Below, one piece after another: positions 54,431-63,965 of a stretch of 64,000 nt of DNA. The notes beneath the pieces are model-generated. The model had not been told where the DNA came from. It saw nothing but the letters and a program-made list of their open reading frames with translations, and searched no databases. The DNA comes from an uncultured Acidimicrobiaceae bacterium (lineage in GTDB: Bacteria; Actinomycetota; Acidimicrobiia; Acidimicrobiales; SZUA-35). The position numbers and the translations under genes are program-made. The stretch lies in contig CAMYLA010000022.1 of the NCBI GenBank assembly GCA_947259095.1, positions 62,001 to 126,000 of the forward strand, written 5' to 3'. Within the stretch, counting starts at the first letter, position 1. Every line of letters begins with the position of its first letter.

Positions 54431-54437
54431 TCGGCTC

Positions 54438-54463
54438 GGGCCGGCCGGCTGCCGGTCCGGCCC
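54438..54463. terminator. Strong GC hairpin between convergent genes
   Basis: GGGCCGG (54438-54444) pairs with CCGGCCC (54457-54463), and an inner CCGG-CTG-CCGG extends the stem to about 11 bp with one bulge. It fills the 33-bp gap between the VWA-gene stop and the deoD stop. There is no T-tract; it may serve both directions. Confidence 0.6.
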
Positions 54464-55177
54464 TCAGCTGGGGATGAGGGCGTCGAGGACCAGGCGGATC
54501 ATGTCGTCGAACGAGGTCTGGCGGTCCTCGGCGCTCATGTGCTCGCCCCGCTTGAGCTGATCGCTCACCGTTGCCACGGTCAGGGCTGCCGCTCCGTACT
54601 CCGCCGCCACCCCGTACAGCCCCGCCGCTTCCATCTCCACCGCCAGGAACCCGTAGCGTTCCAACAGGGCGAAGGTGTTGGAGCCCTCGGGCTCGTAGAA
54701 GATGTCGGAGGTGAATACCGACCCGACCCTGGCCGCCATGTCCCGGCGCTGGGCTTCGTCCGTCACCGCCCGGAGCAGCCCGTAGTCGGCCACCGCCGGG
54801 AAGTCGCGACCCTCGAGCCTTCGGCGGTTCACCGTCGAATCGGTACCGGCGGCCAGGCCGATCACCACGTCGCCGAGGTCGATCTCGTCCTGGATGGCGC
54901 CACATGAGCCAACCCGGACGATCCTGGTCACCCCGAAGTCCTTGATGAGCTCGGTGGCGTAGATCTGGATCGACGGAACACCCATGCCCGAACCCTGGAC
55001 CGACACCGGGTGGCCGTTGTACCGACCGGTGAAGCCGAGCATGTTCCTGACCTCGTTGACCTGTGTGACGTCGGTCAGGTAGGTCTCGGCGATGAACTTG
55101 GCCCGCAGCGGATCACCGGGCATGAGCACGGTTTCGGCAAAATCGCCCGGTTCAGCTTGGAGGTGGGGAGTCGACAT
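54464..55177 (-). CDS. deoD: Purine-nucleoside phosphorylase, DeoD type
   Basis: The hexameric PNP cleaves purine (deoxy)nucleosides with phosphate to base and sugar-1-phosphate. The 237-residue protein has the family features LMPGDPLRAKFIAETYL, GMGVPSIQIYATELI, IVRVGSCGAIQ and the catalytic region TSDIFYEPEG..FLAVEMEAAGLYGVA, ending SDQLKRGEHMSAEDRQTSFDDMIRL. The length is normal. It is divergent from the Cys-rich protein gene. Confidence 0.95.
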   Translation of the reverse strand: MSTPHLQAEPGDFAETVLMPGDPLRAKFIAETYLTDVTQVNEVRNMLGFTGRYNGHPVSVQGSGMGVPSIQIYATELIKDFGVTRIVRVGSCGAIQDEIDLGDVVIGLAAGTDSTVNRRRLEGRDFPAVADYGLLRAVTDEAQRRDMAARVGSVFTSDIFYEPEGSNTFALLERYGFLAVEMEAAGLYGVAAEYGAAALTVATVSDQLKRGEHMSAEDRQTSFDDMIRLVLDALIPS

Positions 55178-55208
55178 GGCTCGAAGGTGGCAGAATGGAG
55201 GGATGGCA

Positions 55209-55559
55209 ATGCGGCAGGACTGTAAGCATTATCAAAGTCGTTCGTACCCTAGCGGCGACACGATGCGTAAGTGTTCCCTCGACCTTGCGCCCGAGGCGCC
55301 ATGGAACTGTCCGGAGAACTGCTCCAGTTACGAGCGTCGGCTGGCCGACGTGAACTGGCGCCATGGCAGCCTGGTCACGCCGCCAACGCCGGAACCGCCG
55401 CCAAGCGTCGGGGAGGACGATTCGATCGCCGAACTGCTCGACGAGGCCGAGGACATCATCAACTCGGCGGTACCCGAGGTCACCGCCGAGGTCGATGCGG
55501 AACGGGCTGCACAAGGATGGAGCGGCCGCTTCCGTCGAATGTGGCCGTTCGGCAGGTAG
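55209..55559 (+). CDS. Cys-rich actinobacterial protein of unknown function
   Basis: The 116-residue protein starts MRQDCKHYQSRSYPSGDTM and has four Cys in its first 40 residues (DCKHY, RKCSLD, WNCPENC), which suggests a zinc or Fe-S site. The middle is Pro/Glu-rich with an acidic helix (DDSIAELLDEAEDIINS), and the end is basic and aromatic (SGRFRRMWPFGR), like a membrane-touching tail. ATG 55209 is preferred because GGAGGG lies 7 nt upstream; ATG 55203 is too close to it. Family not recognised. Confidence 0.65.
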   Translation: MRQDCKHYQSRSYPSGDTMRKCSLDLAPEAPWNCPENCSSYERRLADVNWRHGSLVTPPTPEPPPSVGEDDSIAELLDEAEDIINSAVPEVTAEVDAERAAQGWSGRFRRMWPFGR

Positions 55560-55670
55560 CGGGCTCTCGGCTTCGCTCGGCCTTCGGCTGCGGCGTCGTA
55601 GGTGGCGTGGGCTGTGGATCGTGGTGTCGCTGACGGGCTCGGGTGCGGTTCGATGAGCTAGGTTTGGGTG

Positions 55671-55967
55671 ATGGCCGTGGAGTTGCTCAGTGACCAATCG
55701 ATCTCCGAGGCGCTCGGGGATCTGCCCGATTGGCATCGCGACGGCGGCCACATCCGAGCGGAGTTCGTGTTCGGTGACTTCTTGGCGGCCTTCGCCTTCA
55801 TGTCCGACGTTGCACCCGAGGCCGAGCGTCTCAACCACCACCCCGAGTGGTCCAACGTCTACAACCGGGTGTCGGTCGGCCTGACCACCCACGATGCCGG
55901 CGGACTCACGGCCCTGGATGTCGAGCTGGCGGGGATCATGTCGGCGGCGGCCGAAAACCACCGCTAG
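55671..55967 (+). CDS. Pterin-4-alpha-carbinolamine dehydratase-like protein
   Basis: The 98-residue protein is a 4a-hydroxytetrahydrobiopterin dehydratase homologue: [70 protein letters not shown]. The catalytic His pair (NHHPEW) and the later THDAGG are intact. In many bacteria it recycles pterin cofactor or helps molybdopterin pathways; phenylalanine hydroxylase is not seen nearby. ATG 55671 is preceded by a GTG. Confidence 0.9.
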   Translation: MAVELLSDQSISEALGDLPDWHRDGGHIRAEFVFGDFLAAFAFMSDVAPEAERLNHHPEWSNVYNRVSVGLTTHDAGGLTALDVELAGIMSAAAENHR

Positions 55968-56137
55968 AGACCGCCTCCTGCGGCATCCGGTGTTTCTTTT
56001 TGGCTTTCGCTCAATCGCGCCCGGCGCCGGTCGAAAGGCAGGGGATAGTCCATTCGGCCCAGGTGCCGGGCCACAACATCGGCCGATGAGGCCGGGGCCT
56101 CCGGCTGTGGGTCGAGCGAGTTGCAAGGACACCCGCC

Positions 56138-57856
56138 ATGAGCCACATCGAGGACCCTCCCCGAAGGTCGACCGCCGCCGGCCGATCTCATCGCCCAGGA
56201 CCGCCCGCAGTCGACGGGGTGGCCGCCACCGGTCTCGGCCGGTTGGCACGGACCTCGTCGGTCGTCGTCGCCGGGTTGGCGGCGGCCATCGCCCTGATCG
56301 GCTTCGTGGCGGTCACCGTGGCGCCGGCCCGCTCGGTCGCGGCCCAGGAGAACGGCCCGCCCGCCGAGTCGGCTGTGAGGTTGACCTCGGCCCGGTTCGA
56401 TCTCGACGGCGCCGGTGCCGGGTCGGTCGCCGATGACGGCAGCGGTCCGCTCAGCGCGGTCGGCGCCGCCAGGGAAGCCCGCTACCGGTCGCTGACGATC
56501 AGCGACGGCGACCGGAGCATCCCGGTGATCCCTCGCTCCGGACCGGTCGGCGTCACGGTTTCTCCCGGCAACGCCCCGGCCGTTGCCGCCGAGATCAACG
56601 GCCAGCGGATCGGCCACGCCAGCGACGACTTCACCGACGCCGTGGCCGATGCGGTGTCGTCGAGCTCGGCCCATCGCTTCGCCCGGCTCGGCATGGCCGA
56701 TGATGGCACCCCGGCGGCTGTCGACCTCCGGTACGACCCGCCGCTGGGGTCCACCGGCTATCTGCTGATTCAGGAGCTGTCTGGCGATGCCGCGGTCGAC
56801 GTGACGGCGATCAACGTGTCGGGTGACCCGGTCGGTTCGCCGGTTCGGGTCGGCCCCGGATACCAGTGGGACACCGGGCACGGTTCGCCGACCGACGGGA
56901 CGTCCTGGGCGTCGGTCATCGCCGTCGCCAGCCTGCAGGTCGGTCCCGAGCCGATTCACGGGCTTCGGGTCAGCGCCGCCGGGGCCCAGGTCAAGGCGAT
57001 CGCCCTGGTGGCCGAGCCACCGGCCGAGGCCCAGACGATCACGCCCGAGCAATCCCGAACCGATGCGGCCAACACCGCCGACACCACGAACACCGCCGAC
57101 ACCACCAACACCGCCGATACCACCGATGCGGCCATCGGCCTGCAGGCTTCGATCAAGCCGGCGGTGGCGGTCGAGGGGGCAGGCTGTACGGCCGAGATCG
57201 GGGCCGATGTGGTTGCGGGGCAGTCTGCGACGTTCTGCTACCTCGTCTCCAACCTCGGAGCCACCGATCTGGTCGACGTCCGATTCGACGACGACCAGCT
57301 CGGCCTGGCCGATGCCACCCTGCCGGCTGCCGGCGGATCCGAACCGCTGCGACCGGGAGACCAGGCGGTCTACTACTACCATTCGGTGGTCGATCAACGC
57401 CCCGCCGAGGCCGTGACCACCGTGTCGGCCCGTTCGGTGGCCACCAGCGACGATCCGCCCGGCCCCGTGGCCACCGCCTCCGGCGCACCCGGTGCGGTAC
57501 TGGCGGTGAAGGAGCCGGTCGCCCAGGACGGCGCGCCGGCCCCGATCGAGCCGGAGACCCCGCCCGGCTCCGAGGCACCGCTGGACGTCGCCGCAGCGGC
57601 CAACAGCACTGCTGACAGCACGGCTGCGCCGGCCGAGGCATCGCCGCCGCCGGTGGCGGGTCCGGTGGCCGCCGCCGAGGCGGTGGGGGTCACCCAGCTG
57701 GCCCTGACCGGCCTGGTCACCGAGCCCTGGGTGATGGTCGTCTTCGCCATGGCCTTCATCTTCTTCGGCTACACGATCTACGCCGCTTTCCACCGCGATC
57801 CCGACGGCTGTGAACCGTGCGGTCACGATCAGCTCGACGCCTTCGGCTTCGACTGA
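56138..57856 (+). CDS. Secreted or membrane protein with DUF11-like domain
   Basis: The 572-residue protein begins with a signal-anchor (VVVAGLAAAIALIGFVAVTV...ARSVAAQ), continues with an extracytoplasmic beta-rich part, then a Thr/Asn/Ala repeat region, a DUF11-like domain (ADVVAGQSATFCYLVSNLGATDLVDVRFDDDQ), a Pro/Ala/Glu linker and one C-terminal membrane helix (VMVVFAMAFIFFGYTIYAAF) with a short cytoplasmic Cys-containing tail. It appears to be a surface or envelope protein of unknown role. The gene is preceded by AAGGA at a fitting distance. Confidence 0.75.
   Translation: MSHIEDPPRRSTAAGRSHRPGPPAVDGVAATGLGRLARTSSVVVAGLAAAIALIGFVAVTVAPARSVAAQENGPPAESAVRLTSARFDLDGAGAGSVADDGSGPLSAVGAAREARYRSLTISDGDRSIPVIPRSGPVGVTVSPGNAPAVAAEINGQRIGHASDDFTDAVADAVSSSSAHRFARLGMADDGTPAAVDLRYDPPLGSTGYLLIQELSGDAAVDVTAINVSGDPVGSPVRVGPGYQWDTGHGSPTDGTSWASVIAVASLQVGPEPIHGLRVSAAGAQVKAIALVAEPPAEAQTITPEQSRTDAANTADTTNTADTTNTADTTDAAIGLQASIKPAVAVEGAGCTAEIGADVVAGQSATFCYLVSNLGATDLVDVRFDDDQLGLADATLPAAGGSEPLRPGDQAVYYYHSVVDQRPAEAVTTVSARSVATSDDPPGPVATASGAPGAVLAVKEPVAQDGAPAPIEPETPPGSEAPLDVAAAANSTADSTAAPAEASPPPVAGPVAAAEAVGVTQLALTGLVTEPWVMVVFAMAFIFFGYTIYAAFHRDPDGCEPCGHDQLDAFGFD
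57071..57124 (+). repeat. Three 18-bp tandem repeats in membrane protein gene
   Basis: Three units encode NTADTT three times in a row, with only silent differences. They lie between a beta-rich extracytoplasmic domain and the DUF11-like domain, as a linker. Confidence 0.92.
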
Positions 57857-57900
57857 GCAGGACCGACAAGACAAACAGGACGGACCCGCAGCCAACGCCG

Positions 57901-58647
57901 TCAGTGGGACAGCAGGTTCTGCTCCCGGAGGAAGGTCTGCTCGTTGAGGCTGTCGATCACCCGAAGGCCGCCCTTGAACCGGACCCGGTGCACCGAGGCG
58001 TGGGTCGGGCGGTAGAACATGTCCATGCGAACATCGAGGATGTCGGCCAGGTAGGCGTTGATCACGCCGCCGTGGCAGGCAACGGCCACCGTCTCACCGG
58101 GGTGATCGATGATGGCCGCCTCCATGGCGTACCCGACCCTGCGGCGGAAGTCGACCGACGTCTCGCTGTCGGGGTAGGCGTCCCACTGCTTGGTGAGCAC
58201 GAACCGTTCCCTGATGCCGCTTGAAACCTTCTCCCCGAGGAGATCGACCGGGCGGCTGTCGGCCGGGAGTTTCCCGTAGAGATGGATCTCCTCCAGCTGA
58301 TGGATGGTCTGCAGTTCGAGATCGTGGCTGTTGGCGACCGCCTTGCCGGTGTCGTAGGCCCGCTTCAGCTCCGAGCTGTAGACCGCGGTGATCGGTTCGC
58401 CGCCCAGGTACCGGGCAACCGCTGCGGCCTGACGCCGGCCGAGTTCCGACAGCGGCGGGTCGACCCAATCGCCGACGGTCGACGTCTCCTGGTCCGGCCA
58501 CTCCTGCTGGCCGTGGCGGATCAGGATAAGCTGCCCGGCCTCGGGATCGTTGGTCAGGAAGGCCCGGTCGATCGGTCCCGACCGGGCTTGATTCGGTTCG
58601 TCGATCGTGCTCGGCTCGCCCGGGGGTTCTTCGATGGCGTCGTTCAT
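57901..58647 (-). CDS. Histidine-phosphatase-family protein
   Basis: The 248-residue protein has the phosphoglycerate-mutase-like motif LILIRHGQQEW (RHG) and the second His in VAVACHGGVINAY, with the Arg/Glu pair in SELKRAYDTG. Such enzymes hydrolyse phosphate esters through a phospho-His. The N-terminal 40 residues are an acidic, Pro-rich extension. Its ATG overlaps the sufU stop (ATGA), so it is translated with the suf cluster, which is unusual company. Start at ATG 58647. Confidence 0.9.
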   Translation of the reverse strand: MNDAIEEPPGEPSTIDEPNQARSGPIDRAFLTNDPEAGQLILIRHGQQEWPDQETSTVGDWVDPPLSELGRRQAAAVARYLGGEPITAVYSSELKRAYDTGKAVANSHDLELQTIHQLEEIHLYGKLPADSRPVDLLGEKVSSGIRERFVLTKQWDAYPDSETSVDFRRRVGYAMEAAIIDHPGETVAVACHGGVINAYLADILDVRMDMFYRPTHASVHRVRFKGGLRVIDSLNEQTFLREQNLLSH

Positions 58648-59150
58648 GAACCGGCCGCCTCGTTCAGGGCCTCGGTCAGGGTGTTCCAGCCCAGCGTTGC
58701 GCACTTGATCCGGACCGGGAACTTCACCACCCCTCGCAGCGCCTCGAGATCACCGAGCTGGTCGGCGACGGCCGACCCCTGGCCGTTGCCGGCCGATTCG
58801 TCGCCGCCGGCCGCCTCACTGCCGTCGCCGCCGATGTCGTGCTCGTGGATCGACATCATCGACTTGAACGTGTTGGTCAGGACCCTGGCCTCCTCGACGG
58901 TCTTGCCCTTCACCGCAGCCGACATCATCGACGCCGAGGACTGCGAGATCGAACACCCCTGACCACCGATCTTGATGTCGGTGATGCGGTGGTCGTCATC
59001 GACATCGATGAAGAGCACGATCTCGTCGCCGCACAACGGGTTGAAACCCTCGGTCCGGGTGGCGGGAGGGGATGCGAGCTCGCCCCGGTTACGGGGGCTC
59101 CGGTAATGATCGAGGATGATCTCTCGATAGAGATCTTCGAGGCCTGACAC
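58644..59150 (-). CDS. sufU: SufU-type Fe-S assembly sulfurtransferase
   Basis: The 168-residue protein is SufU: LYREIILDHYRSPRNRGEL, then the zinc-site Cys in NPLCGDEIVLFID, GCSISQSSASMM and RIKCATLGW. SufU accepts persulfide from SufS and activates it. An acidic Gly/Ala-rich insert (about 108-131) is unusual but lies in a loop. The gene follows sufS by 70 bp and overlaps the histidine-phosphatase gene by 4 bp. The expected SufS partner is present upstream. Confidence 0.94.
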   Translation of the reverse strand: MSGLEDLYREIILDHYRSPRNRGELASPPATRTEGFNPLCGDEIVLFIDVDDDHRITDIKIGGQGCSISQSSASMMSAAVKGKTVEEARVLTNTFKSMMSIHEHDIGGDGSEAAGGDESAGNGQGSAVADQLGDLEALRGVVKFPVRIKCATLGWNTLTEALNEAAGS

Positions 59151-59219
59151 CGTGGCTTGCCTTTCGTCTTTGGGCGCTGGTTGCCGGATCGCCGCCCTGA
59201 GGAACCGTATCGCGTCGAT

Positions 59220-60490
<1,271 letters not shown>

Positions 60491-60494
<4 letters not shown>

Positions 60495-61255
60495 GTGAGG
60501 CCCTCCTTGTCGTCGGTCGCCGGCCCGGCCACCGGTTCCGGCCCGGCCGAGGCCACGATCCGGCCCTCGGCCAGGACATGGCAGTGATCGGGTTGCAGCT
60601 GCTCCGGCAATCGCCGATCGCTGGTGATCGCCAAGGCGCCGAGCGCCGGGCTCTCGGCCCGGATCGTCTGCAAACCGGCGGCCACCGCCCGGACCGTCTC
60701 GTTGTCGAGGCCGGCCGCCGGCTCCTCGAGGATCACCATGTCCGGATCGAGCAACGCCATCTGCAACAGCTCGTTGCGCTGCATCTCACCGGCCGAGAAG
60801 GCTCCGTTGAGGTGTCGCTCCAGCAACGCCGGCTCGATCTGCAGCTTCTCCATCCACGCCAGCAGCGAGAGGCGGACCTCCGACACGCTCACCTCGACAC
60901 CGTTTCGGGCCGTCACGGCTTGGTGCAGGAAGTTGAGAAGCGATACACCGGCAGTCTCCTCCGGATGTTGGAAGGCGAGGAACAGGCCGGCCTTGGCCCG
61001 CACGTCCGGACTCCAGTCGGTGATGTCGTCACCCCGGAAACGTATCCGACCCGAGGTGACCTCGTAGTAGGGCGAACCGGCCAGCACCGCGGCCAGGGTG
61101 GACTTGCCGGACCCGGTGGGACCGATGAGGGCGTGGATCTCCCCGGTGTTGAGGGTGAGCGAGACACCTCTGAGGATTTCGAAGCCCGCTGCGGCGTCGG
61201 TTGCGGGGGTCGAAGCGTGGAGATCGTCGATCTCGAACAGCGGGGCGTCTGGCAC
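60491..61255 (-). CDS. sufC: SufC-like ABC ATPase with altered catalytic motifs
   Basis: The 254-residue protein is SufC by layout: EIHALIGPTGSGKSTLAAVLAG, FLAFQHPEETAGVSLLNFLHQAV, QRNELLQMALLDPDMVILEEPAAGLDNE and HVLAEGRIV. The motifs deviate: signature FSGGEKKR is FSAGEMQR, Walker B ends ILEE instead of ILDE, and the switch His (ITHY) is Ser (ITSD). Normal SufC needs ATPase activity for cluster assembly, so these changes are surprising. GTG 61255 is chosen as the start, a TTG at 61282 is possible. It is the first gene of sufC-sufS-sufU-phosphatase. SufB and SufD are not next to it. Confidence 0.85.
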
Positions 61256-61319
61256 AGTACTCAGTCTAAGACTCCGGGGCAATTACACAATCGACGTAGT
61301 GGAAATTCCGGGCGGTCGT

Positions 61320-61940
61320 TCACCAACCCCGATCGACCCATTCCTGGAGGTGGGGCCGTTCCCGGCCGATGGTGGTGTCGTCGCCATGACCGGGCAGCAC
61401 CAACGTGTCTTCGGGAAGGGTGAAGAGCCGATCGTCGATCGATTCGATGATGGTCTCGAAGCTGCTGCCCTCGAACTTCGTGGCGCCCGGCCCACCGGGG
61501 AACAGGGTGTCGCCGCTGAACAGCAGCGGCTTGTCAACCAGCTTGAAACAAATCGAACCGGGGGTGTGGCCGGGGGTGGTGATGGTGTGGAGCTTCGACC
61601 GGCCGACCTCGATCCGGGTGTCGTCCTCGAGCAGGTAGTCGTAGCTCGGCAACATGTCGGCGTCCGCCGCGGTGACGCCGACGAGGTAGCCGGCATCGCG
61701 CACCGCGGGAACGGCCTGGATGTGGTCCCAGTGGCCATGGGTCTCCAGCACCGTGCGAACCCCGAGGGCCTGGCACAGCTCGAGCAGCATCTCGTGCTCG
61801 TTTGCCGCATCGAGCAGCACCGCATCCCCGGTGTGGCGGCACCGGATCACGAACACGTTGTTGTCGTAGGGGCCGACCACGACCTTGTGGACCTCGATGT
61901 CGGTGTCCTTCCAGTGCAGGGTTTGCGCGATATCGACCAT
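61320..61940 (-). CDS. MBL-fold hydrolase (glyoxalase-II-like)
   Basis: The 206-residue protein has the MBL metal motif ETHGHWDHIQ (HxHxDH), then TPGHTPGSICF, FSGDTLFPGG and LPGHGDDT, the ligands of a dinuclear zinc or iron site. Such proteins act on thioesters (glyoxalase II), persulfides or lactones. In an organism using mycothiol, thioester or persulfide hydrolysis is a reasonable guess. It lies just upstream of sufC in the same direction, 65 bp away, and may be co-transcribed. Confidence 0.88.
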   Translation of the reverse strand: MVDIAQTLHWKDTDIEVHKVVVGPYDNNVFVIRCRHTGDAVLLDAANEHEMLLELCQALGVRTVLETHGHWDHIQAVPAVRDAGYLVGVTAADADMLPSYDYLLEDDTRIEVGRSKLHTITTPGHTPGSICFKLVDKPLLFSGDTLFPGGPGATKFEGSSFETIIESIDDRLFTLPEDTLVLPGHGDDTTIGRERPHLQEWVDRGW

Positions 61941-62034
61941 GAGGCCACCCTATCCAACCAGGCTGCGGCGGTCACGACCGGGCGAAGCTGTCGAACGGCA
62001 ACACGGTTGAACACGATTGGAAGTGTGGTGCGTG

Positions 62035-62691
62035 ATGAAGGTCAGCGATGCGGTGGCGGCCCGGAAGTCGATACGGGCGTTCCTCGACACGCCGGTCGAC
62101 GACGGCGTGATCACCGAGTTGTTGGAGAAGGCGGCCAGGGCTCCGTCCGGCGGCAACGTGCAACCGTGGCGGATCCATGTCGTCGGCTCCGGCGCCATGG
62201 CCCGGTTCCGGGAGTTCCTCGGTCAACGGCAGATGGAGCAGCCCGGGTATGCGATCTATCCGCCCGATCTCTGGGAACCGTACCGAACCAACCGCTTCAC
62301 CGTCGGCGAGCAGATGTACGAGCTGCTGGGCATCGCCAGGGACGACAGACCGGCACGCCTGGCCCGATTGGCCGAGAACTACGGATTCTTCGGCGCCCCG
62401 GCTGCCTTCTTCTGCTTCATCGACCGGAGGATGGGCCCACCCCAATGGTCCGATCTCGGGATGTTCCTCCAGACCTTCATGTTGTTGGCGGTGGAGGCCG
62501 GGCTGGCCACCTGCCCGCAGGAGGCCTGGGCGGTGTGGTCCGACGCCGTTGCCGAGTTCGTCGGCGCTCCCGATGAGGAGATGCTGTTCTGCGGTATGGC
62601 CATCGGCCACCCGGACCCGGATGCGGCGGTGAACCGGCTGGAGAGCGAGCGAATGCCGCTGGAGCAGTGGGCCAACATCATCGAAGCCTGA
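62035..62691 (+). CDS. Nitroreductase-family flavoprotein
   Basis: The 218-residue protein belongs to the FMN-binding nitroreductase fold: MKVSDAVAARKSIRAFLDTPVDDGVITELLEKAARAPSGGNVQPWRIHVV and AVEAGLATCPQEAW at the second FMN site, ending GMAIGHPDPDAAVNRLESERMPLEQWA. It reduces nitro compounds, quinones or similar acceptors with NAD(P)H; the true substrate is unknown. ATG 62035 is preceded by GGAAG at 10 nt. It is divergent from the MBL gene. Confidence 0.9.
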   Translation: MKVSDAVAARKSIRAFLDTPVDDGVITELLEKAARAPSGGNVQPWRIHVVGSGAMARFREFLGQRQMEQPGYAIYPPDLWEPYRTNRFTVGEQMYELLGIARDDRPARLARLAENYGFFGAPAAFFCFIDRRMGPPQWSDLGMFLQTFMLLAVEAGLATCPQEAWAVWSDAVAEFVGAPDEEMLFCGMAIGHPDPDAAVNRLESERMPLEQWANIIEA

Positions 62692-62755
62692 GCCTCGGGT
62701 CGCAGGCCGGGTTGCTGAGCCCCGAGCACTGCGACGAGGGCGCTAGGATCTCGGC

Positions 62756-63700
62756 GTGCCCCGGAGCTGGTCGACGATCGAGGAGTTCGAGCGGTTCCTG
62801 GACGGCGGTGGCATCGTCGAAGTCGACGACGACATGCCCCTGGACTACCGCAAGGCGGTCTTCCGGTTCATCGAGCTGCACGCCAACTCCGAGCTGATGG
62901 GTGGTCTGGCCGAGCGGGAGTGGACCCCCCGCACCCCCGGTCTCCGCCACAAGATGGCGGTCCTGGCCAAGACCCAGGACGAGATCGGCCACGCCCACAT
63001 GCTGTATATGGTGGCGGCCGACATGGGCCTGAAGTCGCGCCGGGAGATGATCGAGGACCTGTTGGCCGGGCGAAGCCGGTTCCACGAGGTGTCCGGTTCC
63101 CGGGCCAGAACCTGGGGTGACCAGGTGGCCGTCTCCTTCCTGGTGGATGCCGTCGCCCTGGCCGGCCAGCAGGCGGTGTTCAAGAACTGCTCCTACGGTC
63201 CATACAAGCGGGCCTTGAAGCGGATCATCGCCGAGGAGGGGTTCCACATGCGGCTCGGCGAGCACCGGGTGCAGCGGATCGCCGAGGGCACCGACAAGCA
63301 GCGGGCCATGTTCCAGCAGTCGATCGACGACTGGTGGTGGCCTGCCCTGCAGTTCTTCGGCCCGGACTCGGCGCCCGACGATGTCCTGGTGCGGTGGCAC
63401 ATCACGTCGGGGGCCAACGAGGAACTGCGGCAGCAGTGGGTGCAGAAGTTCGTGCCCATGCTCCGGGGGTACGGCTTCACCGTCCCTGACCCGGGTCTTC
63501 GCCAGGATCCCGAGACCGGCCGTTGGATCGCCGGCCCCATCGATTGGGAATCGTCGGAGCATGCCTTGTCCGGCGATGGTTCCGGTTCGGCCGGACGGAT
63601 CGGTGATGCGGCCGGGAACCGACAGCGCACGGCCTGGGTTCGCCGGGCCATGGAACGTGGTGCCCAGGAGCCGATCGTTGGCTCGGCGGCCCCGGGCTGA
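62756..63700 (+). CDS. PaaA-like di-iron oxygenase component
   Basis: The 314-residue protein matches the PaaA/PaaC ferritin-like fold: RFIELHANSELMGGLAEREW, LAKTQDEIGHAHMLYMVAADMG with the ExxH ligand motif (DEIGHAHM), and KRIIAEEGFHMRLGEHRVQ with the second ExxH (EEGFHMRL). PaaA is the catalytic di-iron subunit of phenylacetyl-CoA 1,2-epoxidase; a close relative would hydroxylate or epoxidise an acyl-CoA. The usual partners PaaBCDE are not seen within the window, though they may lie downstream. GTG 62756 is the start. The C-terminal 60 residues are Gly/Arg-rich. Confidence 0.82.
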   Translation: MPRSWSTIEEFERFLDGGGIVEVDDDMPLDYRKAVFRFIELHANSELMGGLAEREWTPRTPGLRHKMAVLAKTQDEIGHAHMLYMVAADMGLKSRREMIEDLLAGRSRFHEVSGSRARTWGDQVAVSFLVDAVALAGQQAVFKNCSYGPYKRALKRIIAEEGFHMRLGEHRVQRIAEGTDKQRAMFQQSIDDWWWPALQFFGPDSAPDDVLVRWHITSGANEELRQQWVQKFVPMLRGYGFTVPDPGLRQDPETGRWIAGPIDWESSEHALSGDGSGSAGRIGDAAGNRQRTAWVRRAMERGAQEPIVGSAAPG

Positions 63701-63838
63701 GCGGGGTTCGTCGCTCCAGCCGGCTGCCGATCTGGGTGCTGGTGGCGAACGGCTTCGTGGCCGAGCCGTGGTCCGACGCAATCTCGCAACACAGCCGTCA
63801 TTGTCAACCCGGTTTCGGCTCCGACGTTGGCGTTTCTG

Positions 63839-63868
63839 TTGACGCTCCCGACTCACATACCGTACGTT
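63839..63868 (+). promoter_or_regulatory. Putative promoter upstream of the last gene
   Basis: TTGACG (63839-63844) is followed after 18 nt by TACGTT (63863-63868). The -35 match is good and the -10 match moderate. It would drive the short leader frames and the gene leaving the window. Confidence 0.35.
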
Positions 63869-63918
63869 TCGACAACGAACCTTCCGACGGGAACACGGCG
63901 GAACTGGAGGGATTTCAT

Positions 63919-63965
63919 ATGAGTGGGAGTCGAGCCACTTGATGACGCCATCGGTTGATCGATGA
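63919..63965 (+). other. Two overlapping 7-codon leader frames
   Basis: ATG 63919 (with GGAGGG 9 nt upstream) opens MSGSRAT and stops at TGA 63940-63942. The next ATG (63942) overlaps that stop, gives MTPSVDR and ends at 63965, overlapping the ATG at 63962. This resembles stepwise translational coupling into the next gene. Confidence 0.3.
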
